In this document: piece after piece, positions 1-9,502 of the stretch
How positions within the stretch are numbered: the stretch's first letter is position 1
Layout: every line of letters begins with the position of its first letter
DNA from: Nitrospira sp. Ga0074138
Lineage (GTDB): Bacteria; Nitrospirota; Nitrospiria; Nitrospirales; Nitrospiraceae
Length of the DNA: 64,000 bases
Assembly (NCBI GenBank): GCA_001464735.1
Contig: LNDU01000044.1
Coordinates: forward strand, 1-64,000
Direction of reading: 5' to 3'
Position numbers and translations under genes: made by a program
The notes under the pieces: generated by a model
The model's database searches: none
Told to the model about the DNA's origin: nothing
The model's input: only the letters and a program-made list of their open reading frames with translations

Positions 1-1
1 T

Positions 2-361
2 GAACAGCTCCAGGGGTACCAGGTGGGGAAGCAACTGTGGACGGGGCGCAGTATAGCAAAACGTTCAATCAACGACCCTATTATTCAACAGGCCCTGAAT
101 CGATCATTGACGGATGTGGGTGGCGCCGTGTTGTTGGTCTCTCAATTCACACTCTTGGGCCGGACCTCGAACGGACGCCGCCCCAGTTTTGACGGGGCTG
201 CGCCTCCAGACCTGGCCAAGCGCCTCTATGAACAGGTCGCAGCTGATTTGCGGGCATGCGGGACGCAGGTTGAAACGGGTGTGTTTGCCGCCCATATGCA
301 GGTGGCCTTGGTGAATGACGGGCCGGTAACGTTTGTGGTGGACAGCAGGGAGGGGCGCTAA
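2..361 (+). CDS. dtd: D-aminoacyl-tRNA deacylase, 5' end cut off by window edge
   Basis: Dtd hydrolyses D-amino acids wrongly attached to tRNA, a cytoplasmic proofreading step. The visible 119 residues cover most of the usual ~145. The diagnostic stretches are present: NRSLTDVGG, then SQFTL, then RRPSF, and near the end [12 protein letters not shown], which matches the conserved NDGPVT block. The reading frame is open to the window edge, so the N-terminal third (which normally begins with a QRV motif) lies outside. A GTG at position 23 would give a truncated protein and is not a credible start. The residues before the NRSL motif match the family poorly, so a small sequence error or divergence there is possible. 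Identification is from family motifs. Confidence 0.88.
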   Translation, partial: EQLQGYQVGKQLWTGRSIAKRSINDPIIQQALNRSLTDVGGAVLLVSQFTLLGRTSNGRRPSFDGAAPPDLAKRLYEQVAADLRACGTQVETGVFAAHMQVALVNDGPVTFVVDSREGR

Positions 362-478
362 TTCCGACTCAAGATCCGGTGGCGGAGTTCCGATAGAATC
401 AATCAGAGTGGAAAGCGGTTTCGAATCGGGATCTGGTATACTGAGCAGGAGCCTCATCAGACTTCTTGGGAGGTGGAG

Positions 479-1045
479 ATGAACACTCAAGTTCCGCTGC
501 GCCACCCGCTCCGGCAACTCTTCGGCGCCTTAACCGAGAAGATCTTCATGGAACATCTCGGCTGGCCCGATGCCAAGGTCACGTCATACGTCTCGAATCT
601 TTTAGTCGATTTTACCTCTACCGATCAGCTCTATAAGATCAGAAATCGAGAGAATCAGCAGGTCGATTCGGTTGTGGACTTGCTCTTCGAGTCCGAGGTC
701 ATGCTCGAAGCCCAATCGTTGGACCGTGAACGGGATGTGCACCGTCACATCGGTGATTTCACCCTGTTTATGGCGGGATTGTTTCCTGAGTACCTTCGAC
801 GGCTTAAAACGGCTGGGCGCATCTATCACAAGGACTTCCTTGTGGACTATGTGAAGACCGGCAAGCGGTCGTACGGAATTGTTGCGCAGATTGGTCGTGA
901 TGATGCGGCCACCAGCTTGCCCTTGTTTAAAAAACTGTCCGAGAACTTTGAGCTCTGTGTGACGGGTCTGGGTTTTGTGCGGTCCGATCTCGATCGCATG
1001 CAGAATCCCGCCTATCGGAAGACACAGGACTTGCTCTTGAATTGA
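479..1045 (+). CDS. Conserved protein of unknown function, 188 aa
   Basis: I do not recognise the family. The ATG at 479 is preferred over an in-frame GTG at 473 because a GGGAGG ribosome-binding site ends about five bases before it. The protein is soluble-looking, with no signal peptide or membrane segment. It is rich in charged residues and leucine, with a central acidic segment around residues 60-90 (VDLLFESEVMLEAQSL) suggesting an alpha/beta fold. Its TGA overlaps the TTG start of the isoaspartyl peptidase by four bases, so the two are probably translationally coupled. A nuclease-like or Rpn-like fold would be a guess only. Confidence 0.7.
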   Translation: MNTQVPLRHPLRQLFGALTEKIFMEHLGWPDAKVTSYVSNLLVDFTSTDQLYKIRNRENQQVDSVVDLLFESEVMLEAQSLDRERDVHRHIGDFTLFMAGLFPEYLRRLKTAGRIYHKDFLVDYVKTGKRSYGIVAQIGRDDAATSLPLFKKLSENFELCVTGLGFVRSDLDRMQNPAYRKTQDLLLN

Positions 1046-1926
1046 AATCTGTCCGCCCCATCATCCTCGTGCACGGGGGTGCCGGCCCTCGTGCGATGAC
1101 CTCACCGCAAGGCGCCTACCTGCGTGCCGCGCTGCAAGTCGGTTATCACTTGTTGGATCGGGGCAGCTCCGCGCTTGTTGCCGTCGAACAGACCATTCGC
1201 GTGCTTGAGCGCAGTGGACTCTTTAATGCGGGAACAGGAGCGCATCTGCAACTCGACGGAGTGCGGCGGATGGATGCATCCATCATGGAAGGCGAGAGTT
1301 TGCGCGCCGGTGGGGTGGCCTCGATCGAAGGTATCGTTCATCCGATCAGCGCCGCCAGGCTCGTGATGGAAGAAACGGATCATGTGTTGCTCGTTGGGCC
1401 GATGGCGACGAAGTTCGCCGGACATTTCAAGATGGAGCGCCAACCGTTCAGGGGTAAGCCGGGCCGGTTTTCCTATGAAACGGCTCTCCGAAAAACCGCA
1501 CAGAATCGGGATCGGCATGGGACGGTTGGGGCTGTGGCTCTGGATCAGACAGGGACGGTTGCCGCCGGCGCATCGACCGGAGGGATTGATCGCATGCTGC
1601 CAGGCCGAGTCGGGGATACGCCGATCATCGGCTGCGGGGTCTACGCTGAGAATGAAACTGGTGCGGTATCGATGACGGGATTGGGCGAGGGCATCATGCG
1701 CTTGGCGATCGCCAAAGAGATCTGTGACCGATTACGACAAGGAAAGAGTCCAGTGCAGGTGGCGCGAGTTGTCCTCCAGAGGTTGGTGACTAGGATTCAG
1801 GGGACCGCCGGCGCGTTGGTCCTCACCCCCCAAAGACGATTCACCATCGCCCATGTGACGCCCCATATGGCGGCTGGTTGGTGGGATGGGAGGGGAGAGC
1901 CGACGGTGAAAGACAGGTTTCGATGA
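1042..1926 (+). CDS. iaaA: Isoaspartyl peptidase / type 2 L-asparaginase
   Basis: An N-terminal nucleophile hydrolase that removes isoaspartyl residues from damaged peptides and can hydrolyse asparagine. The N-terminal IILVHGGAGPRA motif is typical of the family. The autocleavage site lies in RHGTVGAVALD: Thr161 would become the nucleophile after self-processing into alpha and beta chains. The substrate loop AAGASTGG follows. At 294 aa the length is normal. The start is the rare TTG overlapping the upstream stop; no other start keeps the conserved N-terminus. The stop overlaps the ATG of the next gene (ATGA), so three genes form a tight operon. The exact symbol is uncertain. Confidence 0.88.
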   Translation: MKSVRPIILVHGGAGPRAMTSPQGAYLRAALQVGYHLLDRGSSALVAVEQTIRVLERSGLFNAGTGAHLQLDGVRRMDASIMEGESLRAGGVASIEGIVHPISAARLVMEETDHVLLVGPMATKFAGHFKMERQPFRGKPGRFSYETALRKTAQNRDRHGTVGAVALDQTGTVAAGASTGGIDRMLPGRVGDTPIIGCGVYAENETGAVSMTGLGEGIMRLAIAKEICDRLRQGKSPVQVARVVLQRLVTRIQGTAGALVLTPQRRFTIAHVTPHMAAGWWDGRGEPTVKDRFR

Positions 1927-2366
1927 GCAAGAGTTTGTTTCACCTTGCCTTTCCAATTCATGATTTCGAAGCGACTCTGAGATTCTATGTGGATGGTCTC
2001 GGATGTGCCGTGGGGCGGCGGTCTAAACACGCCATTACGCTTGGTCTGGCTGGCCATCAGCTCGTCGCACACCTCGTGGCGGAACAACCCTCGAAGCAGC
2101 AAGGCATCTACCCGCGCCACTTCGGGCTGGTTTTTCTATCGCAACAGGATTGGCAGGCATTGGCGGATCGGGCTAAGGCGAAGGGCCTCTCCTTCTATCA
2201 ACAACCGCGGGTGCGCTTTTCTGGGACCCGCATTGAGCATCGTACATTCTTTCTGGAAGACCCGTCACGCAATCTGATTGAATTCAAACATTACACCCAT
2301 GAATCAGCGATCTTTGGCGAACAGGATTTTGGTGAAGTGGGTGACGCTTCGGAATATTCCGAGTAA
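1923..2366 (+). CDS. VOC superfamily (glyoxalase/dioxygenase-like) protein
   Basis: 147 aa with the paired beta-alpha-beta-beta-beta layout of vicinal oxygen chelate proteins. His7 (SLFHLAFPI), His124 or so in the TFFLEDPSRNLIEFKHY block and its Glu are the usual metal-ligand positions of glyoxalase/extradiol-dioxygenase folds. The ATG at 1923 overlaps the isoaspartyl peptidase stop; the open frame starts earlier but without family-like sequence. The substrate cannot be read from the sequence. The 3' end converges on mtgA with only 16 bases between, and no terminator hairpin is visible. Confidence 0.82.
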   Translation: MSKSLFHLAFPIHDFEATLRFYVDGLGCAVGRRSKHAITLGLAGHQLVAHLVAEQPSKQQGIYPRHFGLVFLSQQDWQALADRAKAKGLSFYQQPRVRFSGTRIEHRTFFLEDPSRNLIEFKHYTHESAIFGEQDFGEVGDASEYSE

Positions 2367-2382
2367 CTGCGCTTTGGAGGCT

Positions 2383-3192
2383 CTACTCGTGGCTGTTCGG
2401 TGCGAGAGGCGCGGATTGCCGATCGATCCATTTCAGGATACGTTCGTGACGGCGAGTGAGGAAAGTGGTTTTTCGGAGGGGATCATATCGACGCGGCGAC
2501 GGCAACATGGCCGCCAGCCAGGCAGCTTCGTCGACGGTCAGGTCATCGGCTGACTTCCCGAAGTGATGACGGGCCGCGGCTTCAGCACCATAGACGCCCT
2601 GTCCCCACTCGGCGACGTTGAGGTACAATTCGAGAATACGCTTTTTCGTCAGATGCTGTTCGAGTGAACGCGCAATCAGTGCTTCACGTGCTTTTCGAAA
2701 CAGGGACCGTTCGGATGACAAATAGAGGTTTTTGGCCAGCTGCTGCGTAATTGTGCTTCCCCCACGCTTGAGTTCGCCTGCTTCGAGATTGTATTTCGCG
2801 GCCTCTTTAATTCCTTCCCAGTCGAATCCTTCGTGAGTGAAAAACGACGCATCTTCAGCTGCCACGACCGCATGACGAAGGTGAGGAGAGATACGTGAGA
2901 GCGGCACCCATGTCCACTGTCGCGGGGCAGCACGGCCTTGTTTTTTCGCCTGAGTCTGCCGATGGTCCATAAGCGCCGTCGATAGTGGGTTGGCCCTTGC
3001 AAGGACGTCTACGTTGGGGAGCGTGCTAAGCCAGCTCAGCGTGAGGACGCCCAACGGAAGTCCGATGAGTGCGGTGCTCCAGAGGAGCACACGAGTCGCC
3101 GTGCGTCGGCCGGTTGACTTGGGCGGAGGAGGGTCGTATGTGTAGTGACGCAGAAAGGTCGGACTGTGATCGGACTTCCGTCTTGAATCCAT
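2383..3192 (-). CDS. mtgA: Monofunctional biosynthetic peptidoglycan transglycosylase
   Basis: Polymerises lipid II into glycan strands at the outer face of the inner membrane (GT51 family). The 269 aa have a basic cytoplasmic N-terminus, one membrane anchor at about residues 33-52, then the glycosyltransferase domain. The catalytic-glutamate motif is VAAEDASFFTHEGFD (EDxxFxxHxG) and the second motif is GGSTITQQLAKNLYL. A third block, KRILELYLNVAEWGQGVYG, carries the second conserved glutamate. There is no transpeptidase domain, which separates it from class A PBPs. It is divergent from engB, with starts 16 bases apart, so the promoters must overlap the coding ends. Confidence 0.95.
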   Translation of the reverse strand: MDSRRKSDHSPTFLRHYTYDPPPPKSTGRRTATRVLLWSTALIGLPLGVLTLSWLSTLPNVDVLARANPLSTALMDHRQTQAKKQGRAAPRQWTWVPLSRISPHLRHAVVAAEDASFFTHEGFDWEGIKEAAKYNLEAGELKRGGSTITQQLAKNLYLSSERSLFRKAREALIARSLEQHLTKKRILELYLNVAEWGQGVYGAEAAARHHFGKSADDLTVDEAAWLAAMLPSPRRYDPLRKTTFLTRRHERILKWIDRQSAPLAPNSHE

Positions 3193-3208
3193 TGATCAGC
3201 CTAACAAC

Positions 3209-3829
3209 ATGAAAATCTTCGCCGCTGAGTTTATCAAAAGTTGTATGTCTCCAGAACAGTTTCCTTCCGGCAATCTCCACGAGGTGGCTTTTGTGGGGCG
3301 CTCCAATGTTGGCAAATCGTCGTTGATCAATTCGTTGCTCAATCGTCGGGATCTGGCAAAAATCAGCCGGACGCCAGGCAAGACGAGAGCCGTGAACGTG
3401 TTTCTCGTCTCGACCTCCGACCCTGACCTTTCGCAATTCCACCTTGTGGACCTGCCCGGCTATGGATTCGCCAAAGTGTCGAAATCGGTCCGCACCCAGT
3501 GGGGACCGCTGATGGAAGACTATCTTGTCGACCGAGCCTCGCTGCTCGCGGTCGTGATGTTGGTGGACAGCCGGGTTGCGACCGACCAGGATTGTCAGAC
3601 TCTCGCGTGGCTTCGTTCGATCCACCGGAACCCCCTCATTATTGCGACCAAAGTCGACAAGTTGAAGTCTGGCGAACGGGTCCGTACGCTCAGCCAGACC
3701 CATCGGGTCTTAGGACTCACCGAGGGAGAGGTGTTGATTCCGTATTCATCGATAACCGGGGATGGACGGGATCGAGTGTGGAGAGCCATCCGCGACGTGG
3801 CCGGCAGCCTTCGCACGGACCTCGCGTGA
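3209..3829 (+). CDS. engB: Ribosome-biogenesis GTP-binding protein EngB/YsxC
   Basis: TRAFAC-class GTPase involved in large ribosomal subunit assembly. 206 aa, the usual size. G1 is GRSNVGKSSLINSLL, the switch/G2 region contains SRTPGKTR, G3 is DLPGYGFA, and G4 is TKVDK. The C-terminal YSSITGDGRDRVWRAI matches the G5 region. It stands alone on the plus strand and is followed immediately by a palindromic repeat element (3841-4007). Confidence 0.95.
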   Translation: MKIFAAEFIKSCMSPEQFPSGNLHEVAFVGRSNVGKSSLINSLLNRRDLAKISRTPGKTRAVNVFLVSTSDPDLSQFHLVDLPGYGFAKVSKSVRTQWGPLMEDYLVDRASLLAVVMLVDSRVATDQDCQTLAWLRSIHRNPLIIATKVDKLKSGERVRTLSQTHRVLGLTEGEVLIPYSSITGDGRDRVWRAIRDVAGSLRTDLA

Positions 3830-3840
3830 TCTCGGTTCAG

Positions 3841-4007
3841 CAGGATGCTGAAAAAGTCCGCCAGCGGCGTTCTCGCATCACTCAGAAGCTCAACTTACCG
3901 AAGCGTACGCCTTGCCTGTTTGCTCGCTGCGGCCTTGTTCGCGGAACGGCGCGTCTTGGCCCGCCGGGGCTGGGAGGGTGAGAAGTCTGGCCTTTTTGAG
4001 CATCCTG
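3841..4007. repeat. Palindromic MITE-like intergenic element, copy A
   Basis: A 167-bp element lies between engB and surA with terminal inverted repeats. The left end is CAGGATGCTGAAAAAG (3841-3856) and the right end is CTTTTTGAGCATCCTG (3992-4007); 15 of 16 positions pair. The left 60 bases closely resemble 28951-29010, including an identical stretch around GCCAGCGGCGTTCTCGC. It has no transposase and no credible gene; the short open frame through it is an artefact. Being placed between two 3' ends, it might also act as a terminator or processing hairpin. Confidence 0.75.
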
Positions 4008-4044
4008 TAGTTGTCTGGGTATTCCTACCGAATGGAAACTTCCG

Positions 4045-5028
4045 CTATCGGTGGGCTGTGCTCGTATCGTTCTGGAACTTGATTTCGATGTAGGCTTTGT
4101 TTTTGAGTTCCACCAGCCAAGACTGATACATATCCTCGCTCTTCCGCTGATAGACCAGCTCCTGAACTTCTCGCCGTACTTCCTCGTATTGGCGAAACTG
4201 TTTCGGCTTTCTGTCATCCATACGGATAATCTGGATTCCCTCAGGGCTCTCGATGATATCGGAGATTCCTCCAGGCACTAAGTGAGCGACGGCCTGCTCG
4301 ATTGTCGGGATGAGTTCCCCCTGACGGACTAATCCGAGTCGTCCACCCTGCAAGGCGTTGGTGCCGTCGGAGTAGCGCATGGCGACATCTTCAAATTTTT
4401 CACCTCGTTTCAAGTCGTCCATGGCTCGGCGGGCCTTGGTCAAGGCCTCGGCCAATCCATCGGAGGAGCGCGGTTGAATGAGGATCTGGCTCAGCTGGTA
4501 CTCTTCGGGAAGAGCGAACCGATCGCGATGCTCTTGGTAGAACCGCTTCAGCTCGGAGTCTCCGACGGTAATGTTACCGCGAATATGCTGGTCGATGACT
4601 CGCATGAGAAGGAGCTGGTCACGAACGGTTTGTACGTCACTCGGATTGGTGATGTTGAGGGGACTGCCTTGTCGCTTCATCTGTTCAAGGGCTTGCTTTA
4701 CTTCCAGATCAGAAACTTGAACTTTTTGAGCCTTGGCTTCCTGCAGCTGCAAGCGCCGCTCGATGAGCTTCGTCAAGGCCATGTACTCCGCTGTTTTCAG
4801 CCGCTGGGCCAGATCGCTTCCATGGTGCTCGCGGGAAAGCCGTTCTTGCTCCGTTTCAAATTCACGCTTCATATCTGACAACATGATCAATTCCGAATTG
4901 ACGATCGCGACGATGCGATCTTGTAGCCGCGCCTCGCAGAAGGCTGGGGGCCATATTGAGATCATCAACAGGACGAGTGGGAACACACGTGAAGCCAACC
5001 ACTCTGAATCGACCGGTATCTGTCTCAT
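4045..5028 (-). CDS. surA: SurA-type periplasmic peptidyl-prolyl isomerase/chaperone
   Basis: Periplasmic chaperone for outer-membrane proteins. A hydrophobic signal segment (about residues 12-28, VFPLVLLMISIWPP) is followed by the SurA N-terminal chaperone domain (RIVAIVNSELIMLSD). One parvulin domain is present, from about residue 160 (YQLSQILIQ) to GIQIIRMDD; E. coli SurA has two. The C-terminal helix follows. The chosen ATG (5028) gives a compact signal peptide; an upstream ATG at 5064 adds 12 residues. Neither has a strong ribosome-binding site. It lies 78 bases downstream of the PpiC lipoprotein in the same leftward block as mfd. Confidence 0.85.
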   Translation of the reverse strand: MRQIPVDSEWLASRVFPLVLLMISIWPPAFCEARLQDRIVAIVNSELIMLSDMKREFETEQERLSREHHGSDLAQRLKTAEYMALTKLIERRLQLQEAKAQKVQVSDLEVKQALEQMKRQGSPLNITNPSDVQTVRDQLLLMRVIDQHIRGNITVGDSELKRFYQEHRDRFALPEEYQLSQILIQPRSSDGLAEALTKARRAMDDLKRGEKFEDVAMRYSDGTNALQGGRLGLVRQGELIPTIEQAVAHLVPGGISDIIESPEGIQIIRMDDRKPKQFRQYEEVRREVQELVYQRKSEDMYQSWLVELKNKAYIEIKFQNDTSTAHR

Positions 5029-5106
5029 GATGCGTTCATCTCGGGGTAGAGAGCTTCGATGCATAATTCTACACGAAGCGGCGGGTTCGTGGAAATCGAG
5101 TGGACG

Positions 5107-6003
5107 TTAACGTTTTCCGGTGTCCTCAGTGATATAGCGGGAGGCCTCGGCGAAGCGAACTGCGGCATTGGCCCGAATGTCGGCGATGACTTCTTCGAAT
5201 CGTTTACGGCGCTTATCGGACAATAATTCTTGTCGGAGTCGTTCCTGTGTCGCCAGGTCGGCTTGGATGATGGTTTCGTCAAGCGGGGTCAACATGACGA
5301 GGTAATAGCCGTGGTCGGTCTTAATCGGCGCACTGACGATCCCGAGTTTGAGGGTGTGGAGCACAGCATCGACTTCGGGGAGAACCAGACCTTTTCGATA
5401 GGGCCCGAGCTCGCCGCCCTTAGATTTCGATTTTTCGTCGATCGAGTATCGCTGTGCAAACTTGGCAAAATTACCACCGCGATTCACCTGTGCTTCAAGG
5501 TCTTTGGCAGCATACACATTGGGGAGAAGCATCGCCGAGACATTGGCCTTCAAGGGGTCCAAAAGTTGGCTGGCGTGTTTTTCGTAGTAGGCGTCGAGTT
5601 CGGCCTGGGTGAGCTCGACCTTGGATTGGAGCTTATCTTTCAACAGCTCGTCGAGAATCAACTGCTCTTTATACCGTTGTGTCTTGTCTCGAATCGTATC
5701 GTCTTGATCAAGACCCCGGCGGCGGGCTTCCTGCATCAACAGTTCTCGTGTGATGAGTTCGTCCAGGAATCGTTGCTTGCCCCCCTCCTTCTCGTAGCGG
5801 GAGCGTGTGGCCTTGGAGAGCTCGCCCCAGCGTAGATCGAATTCGGTTTGGGTGATGGCGCGCCCATTCACCAGAGCAACGACCGGTTCTTCGTGTCGCT
5901 CGGCACACCCCGACATCACCGGCCCTAAACCAGCTAAGAGGCTGACAAGCAGCCCAGAGAGACAATAGGTTCTGCGGAATTTTAGCAACCGGAAGGACAT
6001 CAT
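5107..6003 (-). CDS. PpiC/parvulin-type peptidyl-prolyl isomerase lipoprotein
   Basis: A second SurA/PrsA-like foldase. The N-terminus has a signal segment ending in the lipobox VMSGC, so it should be lipidated and membrane-anchored. The mature protein starts with VVALVNGRAITQTEFDLRW, the SurA_N/PrsA entry motif. A long helical arm follows, then a parvulin domain (VSAMLLPN ... YSIDEKSKSKGGELGPYRKG ... GYYLVML). The start at the ATG-ATG pair (6003/6000) fits the signal peptide; longer forms would overlap mfd. It sits 25 bases after the mfd stop. Pairing with surA suggests a shared role in envelope protein folding. Confidence 0.85.
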   Translation of the reverse strand: MMSFRLLKFRRTYCLSGLLVSLLAGLGPVMSGCAERHEEPVVALVNGRAITQTEFDLRWGELSKATRSRYEKEGGKQRFLDELITRELLMQEARRRGLDQDDTIRDKTQRYKEQLILDELLKDKLQSKVELTQAELDAYYEKHASQLLDPLKANVSAMLLPNVYAAKDLEAQVNRGGNFAKFAQRYSIDEKSKSKGGELGPYRKGLVLPEVDAVLHTLKLGIVSAPIKTDHGYYLVMLTPLDETIIQADLATQERLRQELLSDKRRKRFEEVIADIRANAAVRFAEASRYITEDTGKR

Positions 6004-6028
6004 AAGTCGAGGTATATGTGGATCTCGA

Positions 6029-9000
6029 TTACGAGACAATCGCATCCCTTTGGATGGTCTTGGTATCACAGAGATCGAGGCTTTGCAAGATTGCGTTGAG
6101 TTCCGAAAAAAGCGAGGGCCAGTCGCTATGACGCATCTGGATCTCGAAAGCGAAGGGGCTCAGGAACCGCAGCCGCTTCTTCAGCTGGTCCGTCAATCGG
6201 TGGACGGAGTTCTCAGGGATGACGGCCTTCGGGTGAAACACAACTTTGGTCGTCTGATCGTGTACCTCGATCGAGGCCAGGCGAAGGCGTTTGGCGTGGG
6301 TCCGGAGTTGCATCACTTCAAGCAGGCGTTCGACTGGTTCCGGAGGAGGACCGTAACGGTCCTGAATCTCCCCATGCAACAGGGCCAGCTCACCGATCTG
6401 AGCACAAGCCGTCAACCGTTTATAGAGGGACAGGCGGTGGTGCGGATCGGTCACATATTGTTCGGGAATAAACGCTGAAACCGGGAACTGCAGCGTCGGG
6501 TCAGGGTCCTCCTCGATCACATGCCCCTTCAACCGCTGAACAGCCTGCTCCACCATTTGCATGTAGAGATCCAACCCGATCGCGGCGATATGACCCGACT
6601 GCTGTTTGCCCAGAAGATTGCCGGCCCCTCGGATCTCAAGGTCTGCCGCAGCGATTCGGAATCCCGATCCGAGTTCCGTGAACTGTTGAATCGCGATCAA
6701 TCGCTTCTGGGCATCGCCGGTCAGTGTCCCTTCATCGGGAATAAGGAAGTACGCGTAGGCTTGTTCTCCACCCCGTCCGACTCGTCCGCGCAATTGGTAC
6801 AACTGTGCGAGGCCGAATAGATCAGCCCGATTGACGATGATGGTGTTGGCGTTGGGGACATCGAGTCCGGACTGAATGATGGCCGACGCGATCAAGACAT
6901 CCGCCTCGCGCTTCACGAACTTCAGCATCACGGCTTCCAGAGGCCTCGCATCCATCTGGCCATGGGCCATGACCATGCGGGCTTCGGGAACCAATTGGTG
7001 CAGCCACGCCCCGATCCGCTCCATAGTTTCGACCCGATTGTGGACGAAATAGATCTGTCCTCCACGCCCAAGTTCTCGCAAGATGGCGTCTCGCACGGCC
7101 TTGTCGCTGAACCGAACCACCTCCGTCTTAATCGCCAATCGTCCTGCCGGTGGGGTATCGATGATCGAGAGATCTCGCACGCTCGACATCGCCATTTGGA
7201 GGGTGCGCGGAATGGGGGTGGCGGTTAACGTCAGCACGTCGACCTGGGTGCGAAGTTGCTTCAGCCGCTCCTTATGTTTGACGCCGAACCATTGCTCTTC
7301 GTCGATGATGACAAGGCCGAGTTGTCGAAATACCACGTCTTTCTGCAGCAGACGGTGAGTACCGATCACGATATCGACCGTTCCTGCCCCGACATCCTTG
7401 AGGATCGCCTTGGTCTCCTTGGGTGACTGAAACCGTGAGAGCAGCGCGACGCGCATCGGAAAGGGCGCGAATCGTTCGGCAAAGTTCTCATGGTGTTGAT
7501 GGGCCAGGAGCGTCGTCGGGACCAGCACCGCCACTTGGCGGTCATGCTCCACGGCCTTGAAGGCCGCGCGCATGGCTACTTCGGTCTTTCCGTATCCAAC
7601 ATCCCCGCAGACCAGTCGATCCATGGGCTTGGTTGACTCCATGTCACGGCCAATGTCCCCGATGGCCCTGAGCTGATCCGATGTTTCCTCGTATTCAAAG
7701 GCGGCTTCAAATTCGTGGTACAGGGTCGTGGTTGTGCCATAGGCATTGCGTTTCACCAGTTCGCGGTTGGCGTAGAGATCGATCAGCTCTTGGGCCATTT
7801 CCTCGATATTTTTCCTCACCCGCGCCGTGGTCTTGGCCCAACTGGTCCCGCCCAGGCGATCCAGTCGAGGGATATGGCCTTCGGCTCCGCCGTACCGTTG
7901 CACCTGATTCAATCGATCGAGAGGAACATAGAGGGTATCTCCGCCGGAGAACTCGAGAATCAGAAAGTCGCTCTCGAAATCTTGGACCGACAGGCGCTTG
8001 AGCCCTCGATATTTGGCGATGCCGTGCTGAACATGCACGACATAGTCGCCCACGTTCAGATCTTCCAGCGAGGAGAGGAAGGTCGCGGTTCTGCTTTTTG
8101 GTTGGGGTTTGTGGCGGGCGCCCTTCGCGAAGAGCTCTTCTTCCGTCAGGAGCGCGAGCCGAAGGTCTCCGGAGAGAAACCCCGCCGACAGATCGCCGTG
8201 CAGTACATAAAACGGGAGCTTTCCGGTCCTCTGGCTTGACCAGGCCGTTGGGTTCCATGGGTCGGCAGGTAAATCGTGCTCTCGGAGTAAGGCGAGTAAG
8301 CGATCGACCTGCCCGCGGCTTCGCGCGACCAAGACGACACGATGTTCGTTCCGGAGCCCTTCTAACAGGCTCAGGGTCTGGCTGAAGGCGGTACCCCTGA
8401 TTCCGAGTCCAATGCTGCCTGGCGCTTGGGCGGAAAACGAAAACGTCTGATCCCAGGTCGAGTCCGGCGCCGCTAGAGGCTCAAGAGCCAACATGGGCCA
8501 GGGCGCGATCCGCTGCTGGATACCCTCCCAGGTGAGAAAGAGTCGTTCGGGCGAGGGATACGGCTGGGTGGCATCCCGGTCGACATGACGGAGATATCCG
8601 TCGTCGATCTTCTCCCAGGCAGTCTCGCAGGCTTTTTTCAGTGCCTCCGGTTGATCGAGCGCGAGGAAAGGAACCGCTGTGAGATAGTCGAACAGTGTGT
8701 CCATGGAATCGTACAAGTCAGGGCTTCGCCACTCAGCATCCGCTTGGATCGGTACGATCGCCTCCGGCGCATGTGGAGGCCGAACGAATTCCCGTGCAGG
8801 CAACACCCAGCCCTCGTTCAATTTTGTGATGGAGGTTTGGGTCGAGGAGTCGAATAAACGAATGGATTCGACATGATCTCCGAGAAACTCCACGCGGACC
8901 GGATTAACGTATGCGGTCGAGAAGACATCAATGATGCCGCCACGGACGCTGAACTCTCCAGGGATTTCCACGACGGACACTCGTCGGTACCCTAGGCGAA

Positions 9001-9499
9001 GGAGATTGGTGGTCAGCGATTCCCGTTCGAAGGCGGCACCTGTTTGGAAGTGAAAGATCGCCTGCTCGAATGTCGAGCGTGGGATGACACGATGCATTGC
9101 AGCCGCGACGGAGGTGACGAGGATGGTGGGTGGGTTAATGAGCAGGCGATGGAGTGTCGTCATCCGGTGTGCAATCAACCCGACATGCGGCGCCGTCGCT
9201 TCATAGGGAAGTGTTTCCCATTCCGGGAACCAGGCGAGGTCCTCGACCGGACGACCCATGAGTCCATGGAAGAAGCACAAGTCATTGAAGATTCGTTCGG
9301 CTGAGTCGTCGTTCGGAGTCACCACCACACATGGACCGGCTCGGTCTGGAGTCCCTTGGCGGGTGTTGTTCAGCAGGGTGAGGGCGCAAGCCGCAGTTGA
9401 GCCGTGCGTCGCAAGCAGACAAGTGCGAGCCTGTCTTTGACTCAGTGCCGAACGGAGCGGGGCAAGCCAGGTTGGGGTGTGAATGTTAGTCTCAGACAA
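6029..9499 (-). CDS. mfd: Transcription-repair coupling factor Mfd
   Basis: ATP-dependent translocase that removes RNA polymerase stalled at lesions and recruits UvrA. 1156 aa. It has a UvrB-like N-terminal region (EIPGEFSVRGGIIDVF), a CarD-like RNAP-interaction domain (VHVQHGIAKYRGL ... SGGDTLYVPLDRLNQVQRY), then SF2 helicase motifs: GDVGYGKTEVA (Walker A), DEEQWFGV (motif II), TATPIPRTLQMAM (motif III), and QLRGRVGRGG (motif VI). The C-terminal D7-like domain is complete. It is separated by three bases from rfaE2 upstream. Confidence 0.97.
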   Translation of the reverse strand: MSETNIHTPTWLAPLRSALSQRQARTCLLATHGSTAACALTLLNNTRQGTPDRAGPCVVVTPNDDSAERIFNDLCFFHGLMGRPVEDLAWFPEWETLPYEATAPHVGLIAHRMTTLHRLLINPPTILVTSVAAAMHRVIPRSTFEQAIFHFQTGAAFERESLTTNLLRLGYRRVSVVEIPGEFSVRGGIIDVFSTAYVNPVRVEFLGDHVESIRLFDSSTQTSITKLNEGWVLPAREFVRPPHAPEAIVPIQADAEWRSPDLYDSMDTLFDYLTAVPFLALDQPEALKKACETAWEKIDDGYLRHVDRDATQPYPSPERLFLTWEGIQQRIAPWPMLALEPLAAPDSTWDQTFSFSAQAPGSIGLGIRGTAFSQTLSLLEGLRNEHRVVLVARSRGQVDRLLALLREHDLPADPWNPTAWSSQRTGKLPFYVLHGDLSAGFLSGDLRLALLTEEELFAKGARHKPQPKSRTATFLSSLEDLNVGDYVVHVQHGIAKYRGLKRLSVQDFESDFLILEFSGGDTLYVPLDRLNQVQRYGGAEGHIPRLDRLGGTSWAKTTARVRKNIEEMAQELIDLYANRELVKRNAYGTTTTLYHEFEAAFEYEETSDQLRAIGDIGRDMESTKPMDRLVCGDVGYGKTEVAMRAAFKAVEHDRQVAVLVPTTLLAHQHHENFAERFAPFPMRVALLSRFQSPKETKAILKDVGAGTVDIVIGTHRLLQKDVVFRQLGLVIIDEEQWFGVKHKERLKQLRTQVDVLTLTATPIPRTLQMAMSSVRDLSIIDTPPAGRLAIKTEVVRFSDKAVRDAILRELGRGGQIYFVHNRVETMERIGAWLHQLVPEARMVMAHGQMDARPLEAVMLKFVKREADVLIASAIIQSGLDVPNANTIIVNRADLFGLAQLYQLRGRVGRGGEQAYAYFLIPDEGTLTGDAQKRLIAIQQFTELGSGFRIAAADLEIRGAGNLLGKQQSGHIAAIGLDLYMQMVEQAVQRLKGHVIEEDPDPTLQFPVSAFIPEQYVTDPHHRLSLYKRLTACAQIGELALLHGEIQDRYGPPPEPVERLLEVMQLRTHAKRLRLASIEVHDQTTKVVFHPKAVIPENSVHRLTDQLKKRLRFLSPFAFEIQMRHSDWPSLFSELNAILQSLDLCDTKTIQRDAIVS

Positions 9500-9502
9500 G
9501 CA

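Noticed and set aside
104-517. Minus-strand 137-aa frame opposite dtd
   Set aside because: It is the shadow of dtd on the other strand; no ribosome-binding site and no family-like sequence.
3845-4093. An 82-residue plus-strand reading frame after engB
   Set aside because: It runs through the palindromic element and into the 3' part of surA; no ribosome-binding site and the repeat explains the sequence.
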